From the NCBI GenBank assembly GCA_016713005.1, contig JADJPY010000001.1:372001-436000 (forward strand): a stretch of 64,000 nucleotides of DNA, given 5' to 3'. The position numbers were made by a program, and so were the translations under genes. The number at the start of each line of letters is the position of its first letter. Within the stretch, counting starts at the first letter, position 1. The DNA is from Ramlibacter sp. GTDB lineage: Bacteria > Pseudomonadota > Gammaproteobacteria > Burkholderiales > Burkholderiaceae_C. The notes beneath the pieces were generated by a model. The model saw only the letters and a program-made list of their open reading frames with translations. It did no database searches and had not been told where the DNA came from. Positions 1 through 9,550 of this stretch are shown here, one piece after another.

Positions 1-2193
1 CTCACCACCCGCATCGCCTGGCTGCTGGCCACGGCGCGGGTCAGCCCCGGTGGCGTAATGGCGGTGACGTTCACCAACAAGGCCGCCAAAGAGATGATGA
101 CGCGCCTGTCGGCCATGCTGCCCGTGAACGTGCGCGGCATGTGGATCGGCACCTTCCACGGCCTTTGCAACCGCTTTTTGCGCGCGCACAGCAAGCTGGC
201 CAACCTGCCGCAGGCCTTCCAGATCCTGGACACGCAGGACCAGCTGAGTGCCATCAAGCGCCTGATGAAGCAGCACAACGTCGACGAGGAGCGCTTTCCC
301 GCGCGCCAGACGCAATGGTTCATCAGCGGCTGCAAGGAAGACGGCCTGCGCCCTGCGGCGGTCGAGGCGCGCGACGAGGAGACGCGCCGCAAGGTCGAGA
401 TCTACCAGCTCTATGAAGAGCAGTGCCAACGCGAGGGCGTGGTCGACTTTGGCGAGCTGATGCTGCGCAGTTACGAGGTGCTGCGCGACAACGATCCGGT
501 GCGCGCGCACTACCACCGGCGCTTCCGCCACATCCTGATCGACGAGTTCCAGGACACCAACCGGCTGCAGTACGCCTGGATCAAGCTCTTCGCCGGTTTT
601 GGCGAGTCGCAGTCCGGCGCCGCCGGTTCGGTGTTTGCGGTGGGAGACGATGACCAGAGCATCTATGCCTTCCGTGGCGCGCGGGTGGGCAACATGGCCG
701 ACTTCGTGCGCGAGTTCGGTGTGGCGCAGACGATCAAGCTGGAGCAGAACTACCGCAGCCACAGCAACATCCTGGACTCGGCCAACGAACTCATCAGCCA
801 CAACCGCGAGCGCCTGGGCAAGAACCTGCGCACGGACCAGGGCCCCGGCGAGCCGGTGCGCGTGTACGAAGCCGTGTCCGACTTCGCCGAGGCGCAGTGG
901 CTGGTGGAAGAGCTTCGCCAGCTGGTGCGCGACGGCCTGGCCCGCCAGGAGATCGCCGTGCTCTACCGCAGCAACGCGCAAAGCCGGGTGGTGGAGACGG
1001 CGCTGTTCAATTCCGCCGTGCCCTACCGGGTGTATGGCGGTTTGCGGTTCTTCGAGCGAGCCGAGATCAAGCACGCGCTGGCCTACCTGCGCCTGCTGGA
1101 GAACCCCAACGACGACACCAGCTTCCTGCGGGTGGTGAACTTCCCGCCACGCGGCATCGGCGCGCGCAGCATCGAGCAGCTGCAGGACGCCGCGCGCGCC
1201 GCGGGCTGCTCGCTGCACGATGCGGTGGGGGCCACCACCGGCAAGGCCGGCGCCAACCTGGGCGCCTTTGTGGCGAAGATCGATGTGCTGCGCGAGCAGA
1301 CCCAGGGCCTGTCGCTGCGCGAGATCATCGAACTGGTGCTGCAGCACAGCGGGCTGGTCGAACACTTCAAGGCCGAGCGCGAGGGCGCTGACCGGGTGGA
1401 AAACCTGGAGGAACTGGTCAACGCCGCCGAGAGCTTCGTCACGGTGGAAGGTTTTGGCCGTGATGCCGTGGCGCTGCCGGTGGATGAGCTGGCCGGGCTG
1501 GCGCCACTGCCCGAGACAGGCGAAACGCTGAGCCCGCTGGCCGCCTTCCTGACGCACGCCGCCCTGGAGGCTGGCGACAATCAGGCCCAGGTCGGCCAGG
1601 ACGCCGTGCAGCTGATGACGGTGCACTCCGCCAAGGGTCTTGAATTTGACGCCGTGTTCATCACCGGCCTGGAGGAGGGCCTGTTCCCGCACGAAAACTC
1701 CATGAGCGACCACGGCGGGCTGGAGGAAGAACGCCGCCTGATGTACGTGGCGATCACGCGGGCACGCCAGCGGCTGTACCTGAGCCATGCGCAGACCCGC
1801 CTGCTGCACGGGCAGACCCGCTACAACATCCGCAGCCGGTTTTTTGACGAGCTGCCCGAGGGTGCGCTCAAGTGGATCACGCCGAAGCAGTCCGGGTTTG
1901 GTTCCGGCTTCGGGCCTGCTATCAATTCAGGAGCGGGTCAGCGAGCGTGGACGCGGCCTGAGGGCCAGTTTTCTACCCAAAAAGCCGCTGCGGGCGAGTC
2001 GGTTCCGCCGCGCAAGCAGGAGGCCGCGCATGGCCTGCGATCGGGCATGAAGGTGTTCCACACCAAGTTTGGCGAAGGCACGGTGCTTGCGCTGGAGGGC
2101 GCGGGGGACGACGCGCGCGCCCAGGTGAACTTCCCGCGCCACGGCATCAAATGGCTGGCGCTCAGCGTCGCGAAGCTCACGCCAGTGCCCTGA
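1..2193 (+). CDS. uvrD: DNA helicase II, UvrD/Rep type (5' end outside window)
   Basis: ATP-dependent 3'-5' superfamily 1A helicase used in nucleotide excision and mismatch repair. The frame is open from base 1, so the start and the Walker A motif lie upstream. Helicase motifs follow in order: Ia (TFTNKAAKEM, near 70), II (DEFQDTN, near 541), III (DDDQSIYAFRGA, near 646), IV (QNYRSH, near 748), V (TVHSAKGLEFD, near 1619) and VI (YVAITRARQRLY, near 1744). A Tudor-like C-terminal module (GMKVFHTKFGEGTVL, near 2044) is typical of UvrD and PcrA and argues against Rep. The linker just before that module contains an in-frame copy of the dispersed repeat (1918-1978). Confidence 0.93.
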   Translation, partial: LTTRIAWLLATARVSPGGVMAVTFTNKAAKEMMTRLSAMLPVNVRGMWIGTFHGLCNRFLRAHSKLANLPQAFQILDTQDQLSAIKRLMKQHNVDEERFPARQTQWFISGCKEDGLRPAAVEARDEETRRKVEIYQLYEEQCQREGVVDFGELMLRSYEVLRDNDPVRAHYHRRFRHILIDEFQDTNRLQYAWIKLFAGFGESQSGAAGSVFAVGDDDQSIYAFRGARVGNMADFVREFGVAQTIKLEQNYRSHSNILDSANELISHNRERLGKNLRTDQGPGEPVRVYEAVSDFAEAQWLVEELRQLVRDGLARQEIAVLYRSNAQSRVVETALFNSAVPYRVYGGLRFFERAEIKHALAYLRLLENPNDDTSFLRVVNFPPRGIGARSIEQLQDAARAAGCSLHDAVGATTGKAGANLGAFVAKIDVLREQTQGLSLREIIELVLQHSGLVEHFKAEREGADRVENLEELVNAAESFVTVEGFGRDAVALPVDELAGLAPLPETGETLSPLAAFLTHAALEAGDNQAQVGQDAVQLMTVHSAKGLEFDAVFITGLEEGLFPHENSMSDHGGLEEERRLMYVAITRARQRLYLSHAQTRLLHGQTRYNIRSRFFDELPEGALKWITPKQSGFGSGFGPAINSGAGQRAWTRPEGQFSTQKAAAGESVPPRKQEAAHGLRSGMKVFHTKFGEGTVLALEGAGDDARAQVNFPRHGIKWLALSVAKLTPVP
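1918..1978 (+). repeat. dispersed GCTAT/ATAGC repeat, copy 1 (inside uvrD)
   Basis: A degenerate palindrome (GCTATC, spacer, GGAGC) is followed by GGGTCAG, a GC-rich GCGGCCTGAGGCC-like block and a T-rich end, the same order of blocks as the other copies. It lies in frame in the linker between the helicase core and the C-terminal module of UvrD, and so adds residues without breaking the gene. Confidence 0.55.
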
Positions 2194-2308
2194 CTCCGCG
2201 CGACATGTGCACGAATGCGTGCGAAAGTTGACATTCCGCCAGCGCAACTTGAAACTTGTGGGCGCCTGTGTATTCCATCACACCATGTTCCATCTTCCGG
2301 AGACCGCC

Positions 2309-2785
2309 GTGAGCACTTCAACCCGCCTTCTGGCCGCCACGCTGCTGGCCTGCACCGCCTGGTCCGCCATCGCGGCCGACACACCGTCGCCCGCTGTGCC
2401 GAGCAAGCCGACCGTGGACGAACGCATGGCCAAGGCGCGGGACGCCATCAAGGCCAAGGACTGGGGAACCGCCCGCAATGAGCTGACCGCCGCGTACCGC
2501 GAATCCCCCCGCAACGCCGACGTCAACAACCTGTTGGGCTACACCTACCGCAAGCAGGCGACGCCCGACTTGCCCAAGGCTTTTGAGCACTATCAGAACG
2601 CGCTGCGCATGAACCCGCAGCACAAGGGCGCGCACGAGTACATCGGCGAGGCCTACCTGATGGACAACAAGCCGGCCGAGGCGCAAAAGCACCTGGCTGA
2701 ACTCGAAAAGATCTGTGGCAACAAGACCTGCGAGGAATACGCCGATCTGGCCAAGGCCATCGCCGACCACGCGGCCAGGAAGTAG
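2309..2785 (+). CDS. exported tetratricopeptide-repeat protein
   Basis: Protein of 158 residues with an N-terminal signal peptide (hydrophobic run LLAATLLACTAWSAIA, cleavage expected after AIA-A). About two TPR units follow (NNLLGYTYRKQ.., HEYIGEAYLMDNKPAEAQKHL), and a C-x4-C pair (ICGNKTC) near the end could form a disulfide. A GTG start at 2309 is preferred because GGAGA lies just upstream and the signal peptide then begins at residue 1; an ATG at 2284 would add an unlikely leader. TPRs are protein-interaction scaffolds, and no specific partner can be named. A strong terminator follows. Confidence 0.7.
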   Translation: MSTSTRLLAATLLACTAWSAIAADTPSPAVPSKPTVDERMAKARDAIKAKDWGTARNELTAAYRESPRNADVNNLLGYTYRKQATPDLPKAFEHYQNALRMNPQHKGAHEYIGEAYLMDNKPAEAQKHLAELEKICGNKTCEEYADLAKAIADHAARK

Positions 2786-2806
2786 CGCACCCGCCGCGCC
2801 ATGAAA

Positions 2807-2832
2807 AACGCCGCTGTCGCGGCGTTTTTTTT
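2807..2832 (+). terminator. rho-independent terminator after the TPR gene
   Basis: Perfect 8-bp stem AACGCCGC/GCGGCGTT with a TGTC loop, followed by a run of eight T. It ends the transcript from 2309-2785 and separates it from the convergent FecR-domain gene. Confidence 0.9.
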
Positions 2833-2879
2833 CGGGGGACCGGCCGTAGCTGCGACCTTGACGCGCGCAGCAGGCCCGT

Positions 2880-3635
2880 TCAGCGTGCGGGCGCAGCCGG
2901 GTGCGCGGTCGGCGGCTTTTCTTCCATGTAGCCGCGGCCGTCCTTCACGCCCTTTTTGCCGGCAATCTGCCATGCGGTGCGCTGGCTCACCAGGCGCGCC
3001 AGGTATTCCAGCTCTTCGTCGGTGTGGTTGATCGCGCGTGCGGGTGTGAGCAGGCGGCCCTCTTTGGGCTCCACCTCGCCCCAGAAGGCCTGGTGATAGT
3101 CCGCCTGGCTGACGGCCGTGTCGGTGCCGGCCGTCATGTCCACCGTGCCATAGCAGTTGCAGAAGTAGCTGCGTCCCGCCTGGTTGGCAAAGATCTCGGT
3201 GTACACCCCGGTGCCCCGGATGCCGGCGGTCAGTGTGGGTGTGACGATGCGCCGCGAGCTTCCCTTGCCCCAGACGCTGACCACCGCACCCGTGACCATG
3301 CGCAACAGGCTGACGGAGAACAGCGAAGCGCCGCGCTCCACCGTGATGCGCGAGTTCTGCCGCACCTGGAAGGACGAGTTGCCGATCACGAAGATCAGGT
3401 TGGAGCCGGGGCCGGTTTGCACCTCGTCACCGGTCTGCACGGTCTGCTCTGGCGTGAGGCGCCGCCCGTTGACCAGGGCATCGCCCTGCAGTTCCACGAT
3501 GTTGGTGCGCTGCTGGGCATGGGCCGCAGCGAAGCCGCCCATGGCCGTCCAGGCGGCGGCGGCTTGCAGGAAGCTGCGCCGCTGGAACCAGAGGACTTCC
3601 TTTTCGTCGCGGCCTTGCAGGGTGTGCTGGGTCAT
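2880..3635 (-). CDS. FecR-domain periplasmic protein with Tat signal
   Basis: Protein of 251 residues. The N-terminus carries a twin-arginine signal (FQRRSFLQAAAAW, ending AHAQ), so export in folded form is likely. A FecR-type domain (GDALVNGRRLTPEQTVQTGD.. NSRITVERG.. TPTLTAGIRGTGVYTE) covers about residues 45-150. FecR domains often act in cell-surface signalling or as ligand-binding modules; no sigma factor or TonB receptor is adjacent, so a signalling role is not supported here. The ATG overlaps the stop of the upstream membrane-protein gene by 4 bases, so the two are translationally coupled. Confidence 0.75.
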   Translation of the reverse strand: MTQHTLQGRDEKEVLWFQRRSFLQAAAAWTAMGGFAAAHAQQRTNIVELQGDALVNGRRLTPEQTVQTGDEVQTGPGSNLIFVIGNSSFQVRQNSRITVERGASLFSVSLLRMVTGAVVSVWGKGSSRRIVTPTLTAGIRGTGVYTEIFANQAGRSYFCNCYGTVDMTAGTDTAVSQADYHQAFWGEVEPKEGRLLTPARAINHTDEELEYLARLVSQRTAWQIAGKKGVKDGRGYMEEKPPTAHPAAPAR

Positions 3636-4435
3636 GTGGGTTCTCCTGGGGGTGGGGCGTTGCCGTCAGGCGGCCCGTCGTTGAAACAGTCCTGGAACGT
3701 GAAATAGAACGAGGTGAAGAACATGGCCATCACCAGCAGCATTGCAGGCAGCATTCCCATTTGCCCGAACTCGGGGCTGCCCAGCAACAGGGCCACCATG
3801 CCAACCACCAGCGCCACAGACATCATGGCGGCCATCCAGCACAAGCCGTAGAGGGTGAACGCGCCCAGGTTGCGCCAGCAGGCCACGGCGCTGAAAAACA
3901 GGCTCTTGACCGGCGACAGGCCGTGCGAGTGCACGAGCGCCGGCGCATGCCAGAACATCAGTGACACCGGCAGGTACAAGGCCGTCATCACCCATACCGC
4001 GGTGGCCACGCCCGGGGCCTGCAGGAGCTCGGCGGTCACCGGGCCGCCCAGCAGCATCAGGCTGGCCATGCGCCCGCCGTCGAACAGGGCCGACACGCCC
4101 ATCACCGCCAGGATGGCGACGGCATAGAGCGCCCCGAGCACCAGCATCGCGCCAGCTTGCGCAGAACCCGCCCTGAAGGCGGTGGCCAGCACCGTGGGCA
4201 TGGGGAAACGTCCATTGAGTGCCTCGCGCGAAGCCGCCATCAGGCCCAGGGTGGCCCCAGGTATCAGGCAGAGCCCCAGCACCGCACCCACCACGGGCAC
4301 CAGCGAAACCACCGACATGACCGCCACGAACATGAAAAACAGCCCCGACAGCGCGAGCGGCTGGCGGAAAAAGGTAAGGACGCCGGATTTGACCCATTGG
4401 ATACCAGTACGCGGGGGAACGATTTTCAGTTTCAT
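3632..4435 (-). CDS. BPSS1780-family integral membrane protein
   Basis: Protein of 267 residues with about six hydrophobic segments. The N-terminus (KIVPPRTGIQWVKSGVLTFFRQP) matches the beginning typical of the BPSS1780 membrane-protein family common in Burkholderiales, whose function is not known. The ATG at 4435 is preferred over the TTG one codon upstream. The gene overlaps the FecR-domain gene by 4 bases, and a joint role at the membrane is an inference from that coupling only. Confidence 0.7.
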   Translation of the reverse strand: MKLKIVPPRTGIQWVKSGVLTFFRQPLALSGLFFMFVAVMSVVSLVPVVGAVLGLCLIPGATLGLMAASREALNGRFPMPTVLATAFRAGSAQAGAMLVLGALYAVAILAVMGVSALFDGGRMASLMLLGGPVTAELLQAPGVATAVWVMTALYLPVSLMFWHAPALVHSHGLSPVKSLFFSAVACWRNLGAFTLYGLCWMAAMMSVALVVGMVALLLGSPEFGQMGMLPAMLLVMAMFFTSFYFTFQDCFNDGPPDGNAPPPGEPT

Positions 4436-4539
4436 CAAGTGCGCCGATAGGGGCGGGATTGGGTCAATAGTTCGACTTGGAGCGCAGACAGATGCAGTTT
4501 GCGTGACAAATTCATCGCCGGCAAGCGCGGCGCACAGGC

Positions 4540-5490
4540 TCAGGCCTGCACCGGGTGGGCCACCCGCTGCCGCAATACCCGTTCAAAGTGGGCGGGATCG
4601 TGGGCTTTGAGCATGCTGGCTTCGCGCGGCAGGTGAAAGTCCCACAGGCGCGAGACCCAGAAGCGCAGGGCCCCGGCGCGCAGCGCGGCCGGCAGCAACT
4701 GGCGCTCGGCGGCGGCCAGGGGGCGTACCGCCTGGTAGGCCTGCAGCAACTGCGCGGCGCGCCCGGCGTCGTGCCGGCCGGAGGGCAAGTCGATGCACCA
4801 GTCGTTGAGGCAGACCGCAATGTCGAACAGCCAGGTGTCCACGCCAGCAAAGTAGAAATCAAAGAAGCCGGTGAGCTGGCCGTCCTCGAACATCACGTTG
4901 TCGCGGAACAGGTCGGCGTGCACCGGGCCGCGCGGAAGCGCCGCGTACAGCGCGCCCGCCGCCACGTGGTTCTGGTAGGCCAGTTCGCTGCGGATCAGTG
5001 CGGCCTGGGCGGCATCCAGGAAAGGCAGCACCACCGGCACCGTCTCGTTCCACCAGGACAGGCCGCGCAGGTTAAGCTGGGCCAGCGGGTAGTCGCGCGC
5101 GGCCAGGTGCATGCGCGCCAGCGTGGCACCCACCGCGGCGCAGTGGCCGGGCGTGGGGGCCAGCTCGCTGTGCCCGCGCAAGCGGTTGACCACGGCGGCC
5201 GGCTTGTTGTTCAGTGTGTGCAGGATGCGTCCCTGCGCGTCGGCGGCCGGGTCGGGCACGGGGATGCCACGCTGGGCCAGGTGCTTCATGAGCTGCAGGT
5301 AAAACGGCAGCTGCTCAAAGCCCAGTCGCTCGAACAGCGTCAACACGTATTCGCCGCTGCTGCAGGAGACAAAGTAGTTGGTGTTTTCAATGCCGCCGGC
5401 GCAGCCCTCGAGGCTGCGCAGTTCGCCCAGCCCGAGGCTTTCGAGCAGCGCAGCCGCCTGCTGCGGGGTGACTTCCGTGAATACCGCCAT
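4540..5490 (-). CDS. thrB: homoserine kinase, ThrB (aminoglycoside-phosphotransferase fold)
   Basis: Phosphorylates L-homoserine with ATP in threonine biosynthesis. At 316 residues it has the length of the APH-fold ThrB found in Proteobacteria other than enterics. Visible features are the N-terminal lobe GGIENTNYFV, a catalytic loop HADLFRDNVMF (Asp of HxD) near residue 193, and the metal-binding FFDFYFAG near residue 209. The start MAVFTEVTPQQAAALL is the usual one for this family. The small exported protein gene 5509-5865 lies just upstream in the same direction (18-bp gap), so the two probably form one transcript. Confidence 0.92.
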   Translation of the reverse strand: MAVFTEVTPQQAAALLESLGLGELRSLEGCAGGIENTNYFVSCSSGEYVLTLFERLGFEQLPFYLQLMKHLAQRGIPVPDPAADAQGRILHTLNNKPAAVVNRLRGHSELAPTPGHCAAVGATLARMHLAARDYPLAQLNLRGLSWWNETVPVVLPFLDAAQAALIRSELAYQNHVAAGALYAALPRGPVHADLFRDNVMFEDGQLTGFFDFYFAGVDTWLFDIAVCLNDWCIDLPSGRHDAGRAAQLLQAYQAVRPLAAAERQLLPAALRAGALRFWVSRLWDFHLPREASMLKAHDPAHFERVLRQRVAHPVQA

Positions 5491-5508
5491 CCGCTCGCGC
5501 CCCGGACG

Positions 5509-5865
5509 TCAGAAAGCCAGGACTTTCCAGACGCGCTGCCCGCCGGTGGGGCGGTCGGCGTCGCGCGGGTTGGGGGGTGTGCGCAGGCCGTTGTCGGGTA
5601 CCACCTCCCAGGCGGGGGCGCCATTGCCCGGCTGCACCGTGATGCTGCGGGTCTCGCCGCCCACACGCAATTCATCGACGCGGCTGCCCGCATCCTCAAA
5701 ACGGAGGCGCTCCACGCGGGGCTCCACGGGCGCTGGCGCGGCAGCCGCGGACGGCGCGGCCGTTGGGGACGGTGAAGCGGGCAATGCGTTCGGCGCCTGT
5801 GCGAGCGCGGCCGCAGCGTGCCAGGCGAGCAGGCCAGCCAGGAGCAAACGGGGGGAGGGCAGCAT
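5509..5865 (-). CDS. small exported protein, DUF2782-like
   Basis: Protein of 118 residues if started at MLPSPRLLLAGLLAWHAAAALAQ, which is a clean signal peptide; a start nine codons upstream would weaken it. A proline/alanine-rich linker is followed by a C-terminal domain (RVDELRVGGETRSITVQP.. WKVLAF) resembling DUF2782, which commonly sits next to polA and thrB in betaproteobacteria. The function is unknown. It is divergent from polA, with only 36 bp between the two starts. Confidence 0.65.
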   Translation of the reverse strand: MLPSPRLLLAGLLAWHAAAALAQAPNALPASPSPTAAPSAAAAPAPVEPRVERLRFEDAGSRVDELRVGGETRSITVQPGNGAPAWEVVPDNGLRTPPNPRDADRPTGGQRVWKVLAF

Positions 5866-5901
5866 GCGCCCATTGTAGGCGCGCCCATGCACAATCCCGC
5901 C

Positions 5902-8693
5902 ATGATTGATGAAAACGCAAGCGCCCCGGCGGCGCGCAAGACGCTGGTGCTGGTGGACGGCTCCAGCTACCTGTACCGCGCGTTCTTTGCGGGCGGGGAC
6001 GCCATGAGCACCGTCCTTCCGGGCGACGGGCAGTCCCGAAGACCGGGGCCATCCGCGGCATGATCAACATGATGCAAAAGCTGCGCAAGGATGTACAGGC
6101 CGATTACGCCGCCTGCGTGTTCGACGCCAAGGGCCCGACCTTCCGCGATGCGCTGTACCCGCAGTACAAGGCCAACCGCTCCCCCATGCCGGATGACCTG
6201 CGCGCGCAGATCGAACCCATCCACGAGGTGGTGCGCCTGCTGGGCTGGACCGTGCTCGATGTGCCGGGCGTCGAGGCCGACGACGTGATCGGTACCTTGG
6301 CCGTCACGGCCGCGCGGCAGGGCATCGAGGTGGTGATCTCCAGCGGCGACAAGGACCTGAGCCAGCTGGTCAACGGCCATATCACGGTGATCGACACCAT
6401 GAACGACCGCCGCCGCGATTTGGCCGGCGTGACGGCCGAGTTTGGCGTCCCCCCCAGCCTGATGCTGGACTACCAGACGCTGGTGGGCGACGCTGTGGAC
6501 AACGTGCCCGGCGTGCCCAAGGTAGGGCCCAAGACGGCGGTCAAGTGGCTGACCGAATTTGGCTCGCTGGACGCGCTGGTGGCGCGCGCCGGTGAGGTCA
6601 AGGGCGCCGCCGGCGACAACCTGCGCGCTGCCCTGGACTGGCTGCCGCAGGGCCGCGCCCTGCTGACGATCAAGACCGATTGCGCGCTGGGAGACCACCT
6701 GCCTGGCATGCCCTCGCTGGAAGCCATCCGCATGGGCGCGCAGGACGACGCAGCGCTCAAGTCGTTTGGCGAGCGTTACGGCTTCAAGGGGCTGGTCAAG
6801 GCGCTCACGGCGGCGGCACCGGCTGCTGCACCCTCTGCGGCACCCGGCCTGTTCGACGAACCTGTGACGCCTGTGCCAACGCGGGTGTCCAGCGTCACAT
6901 ACGACACGGTGCTGGGCTGGGACAGCTTTGACGCCTGGCTGGCCAAGGTGCTGGCCGCAGACCTGGTGGCGGTGGACACCGAAACCACGTCGCTCGATGA
7001 AATGCGCGCCGAGATCGTGGGCATCAGCTTCAGCGTTACACCCGGCGAGGCGGCCTACATCCCGCTGGCGCACAACTACGGCGACGCGCCCGCACAGCTG
7101 CCGCGCGACGAGGTGCTGGCGAAGCTCAAGCCCTGGCTGGAAGACGGCAGCAAGAAGAAGCTGGGCCAGCACGTCAAGTACGACCGCCATGTGTTTGCCA
7201 ACCATGGCATCGAGGTGCAGGGCTACGCCCACGACACCATGCTGCAAAGCTATGTGCTGGAAGTGCACAAGCCCCACGGCCTGGCCAGCCTGGCCGAGCG
7301 CCACCTGGGCCGCAGCGGCATCAGCTACGAAGACCTGTGCGGCAAGGGCGCGCACCAGATCCCGTTCAGCCAGGTCGAGATTGCGAAGGCGGCCGAGTAT
7401 TCGTGTGAAGACAGCGACCAGACGCTGGACGTGCACCTGGCGCTGTGGCCGCAGCTGGAGAAGGACGACAAGCTGCGCTTCATCTACCAGCTGGAGATGG
7501 ACAGCAGCGAAACGCTGTACCGCATCGAGCGCAACGGCGTGCTGATCGACGCGCCCACGCTGGCCACCCAGAGCCACGAACTGGGCCAGCGCATCATGGC
7601 GCTGGAGGCCGAGGCACACGATCTGGCCGGCCAGCCATTCAACCTCGGCAGCCCCAAGCAGATTGGCGAGATCTTCTTTACCAAGCTGGGCCTTCCCGTG
7701 GTCAAGAAGACGCCCAGCGGCGCACCCAGCACCGACGAGGAAGTGCTGGAAAAGCTGGCCGAGGATTACCCGCTGCCCGCCAAGATCCTGGAGCACCGCG
7801 GACTGTCCAAGCTCAAGGGCACCTACACCGACAAGCTGGCCCAGATGGCCAACCCGCGCACCGGCCGCGTGCACACCCATTACGCGCAGGCGGTGGCGGT
7901 GACCGGGCGCCTTTCCAGCAACGACCCCAATCTGCAGAACATCCCCATCCGCACGCCCGAAGGCCGGCGCGTGCGCGAGGCTTTCGTCGCCCCGCCGGGC
8001 CATGTGATCGCCAGCGCCGACTACAGCCAGATCGAGCTGCGCATCATGGCCCACATCAGCGACGACGCGGCGCTGCTCAAGGCCTTCCATGAGGGCATGG
8101 ACGTGCACCGTGCCACCGCGGCCGAGGTGTTCGGCCTGCCGCCGGCAGAAGTCAGCAGCGAGCAGCGCCGCTACGCCAAGGTCATCAACTTCGGGCTGAT
8201 CTACGGCATGAGCGCCTTTGGCCTGGCGCGCGCGCTGGGCATCGACAACACGGCGGCCAAGAACTACATCGAGCGCTACTTCCAGCGCTTTGAAGGCGTC
8301 AAGCGTTATATGGACGAAACGCGCCTGTCGGCCAAGAGCCGGGGCTATGTGGAGACGGTGTTTGGCCGGCGCCTGTACCTGCCCGAGATCAACTCACCCA
8401 ACGGCCCGCGCCGAGGCGGTGCCGAGCGCGCCGCCATCAATGCGCCCATGCAGGGCACGGCGGCCGATCTGATCAAGCTCAGCATGAACGCGGTGCAGCA
8501 AGTGTTGGACAGCGAACAGCGCGGCACGAAGATGATCATGCAGGTGCATGACGAACTGGTGTTCGAGGTGCCCTTGGCGGAAGTAGACTGGCTCAAGACC
8601 GAAATCCCGCGCCTGATGGCCGGAGTGGCGGCACTCAAGGTGCCGCTGCTGGCCGAAGTCGGTGTGGGGCGGAATTGGGACGAGGCCCATTGA
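5902..8693 (+). CDS. polA: DNA polymerase I, with an apparent frameshift near base 6028
   Basis: Fills gaps and removes RNA primers. About 930 residues if the frame is restored. The 5' nuclease domain has VDGSSYLYRAFFA, EADDVIGTLA and DAVDNVPGVPKVGPKTA. The 3'-5' exonuclease carries all three motifs (VDTETT; KYDRH; YSCEDSDQ). The polymerase has DYSQIELR (motif A), RRYAKVINFGLIYG (motif B) and VHDELVFEV (motif C). Codons from ATG 5902 run in frame 1 to about 6028, and the rest is read in frame 3; one extra G in the GGG run at 6028-6030 joins them as LPGDGAVPKTGAIRGM, matching the family. A real break would leave a protein lacking the first 50 residues of the nuclease domain; sequencing error is at least as likely. 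Confidence 0.93.
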
Positions 8694-8702
8694 GGCCTGG
8701 TT

Positions 8703-9173
8703 TCAAAACGCTGGCTTGTTGACCATCAGGAAGAACACCACCAGCATGGCTGCAAAGGCCGGGTAGCCCAAGGCCTCCCAAACCCTTGCGAATCTCCCAT
8801 AGCGTGCTGGCAGGGGTGATCCTTCTGCGGCAGCGCGCTCGGCCATGCCGGCCATTTGCATCTGCAGCCATACGACGGGCAACCAGCATGCCCCGGCGAT
8901 TCCAAAGAGCAGGTAGGTCAGGATCAGCCACGGTGCCTCCAGCGGGAAGCCCGCCTTCTGGGCAAGCCACCAGCCGGTCAGAGGCTGAACGACGATGGCG
9001 GGTGTGGTGAACCACCAATCGGCCTTGACGACCAGGCGACCCACGATCGCCTGCGCCTGGATGCTGCCGCTGCGATTGGCCATGAACAGGTAAAACGCCG
9101 AACCCAGACCGGTGCCGACCAGAACCGTTGCGGAGACGATGTGGAGCCACTTCACAAGCAGATACGTGTTCAC
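8703..9173 (-). CDS. DUF2269-like integral membrane protein
   Basis: Protein of 156 residues with four hydrophobic segments. The pattern LLVKWLHIVSATVLVGTGLGSAFY followed by WWFTTPAIVVQPLTGWWL is typical of DUF2269, a membrane family sometimes found with redox or copper proteins. A GTG start at 9173 is chosen because AGGAGA lies 5 bases upstream, and the family begins exactly here. It is the last gene of the leftward operon 11913-8703 and overlaps the preceding DoxX-like gene by 4 bases. Confidence 0.72.
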   Translation of the reverse strand: MNTYLLVKWLHIVSATVLVGTGLGSAFYLFMANRSGSIQAQAIVGRLVVKADWWFTTPAIVVQPLTGWWLAQKAGFPLEAPWLILTYLLFGIAGACWLPVVWLQMQMAGMAERAAAEGSPLPARYGRFARVWEALGYPAFAAMLVVFFLMVNKPAF

Positions 9174-9550
9174 ATCGGTCTCCTGGCGAGGAAGAGAAGC
9201 ATTGCCGCGATGGGCAGGTTCTTCAGAAGAGGGCCGAGCGGATGCAACCACAGGGCGGGCAGCAGGGCTGTGGCCAAGGCGGTCATTGCCAGCATGGCAC
9301 CCAGCGCGGCAAGGTATGTGCCGCGCGTCTGTCGAAACCACAACGCCAGACCCAGCACAAGGTCTGTGCCGGCCCCGGCCAAGGTCAGCAGGTCCGCGAG
9401 GGGCTGGGTCTTGATGCCGGCCATGCCGAGCAACTGCAGGGATTGACCCCGAAGTTCGACCAGACTGACAAAGGCCGTCGCCAGCCACACCACAACCAGA
9501 CTGGCATGCATCGGACGGGTCTCGCAGGACATCGGCGTCACGGCAGGCAT
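9170..9550 (-). CDS. DoxX-like small membrane protein
   Basis: Up to 126 residues (an internal ATG at 9532 gives 120). It has four hydrophobic helices, with LVELRGQSLQLLGMAGI and GTDLVLGLALWF typical of the DoxX-like domain (Pfam DoxX_3) that is fused to, or encoded beside, NAD-binding epimerase-like proteins. Here it overlaps such an epimerase-like gene (9538-10422), which supports the call. The catalytic role of this pairing is not established. Confidence 0.68.
   Translation of the reverse strand: MPAVTPMSCETRPMHASLVVVWLATAFVSLVELRGQSLQLLGMAGIKTQPLADLLTLAGAGTDLVLGLALWFRQTRGTYLAALGAMLAMTALATALLPALWLHPLGPLLKNLPIAAMLLFLARRPM

Noticed and set aside
4380..4470. A tenth copy of the dispersed repeat near the start of the BPSS1780-family gene
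   Set aside because: Only short pieces (CCAGTAC, GCGGGGG) resemble the repeat tail; there is no palindrome and the block order is wrong.
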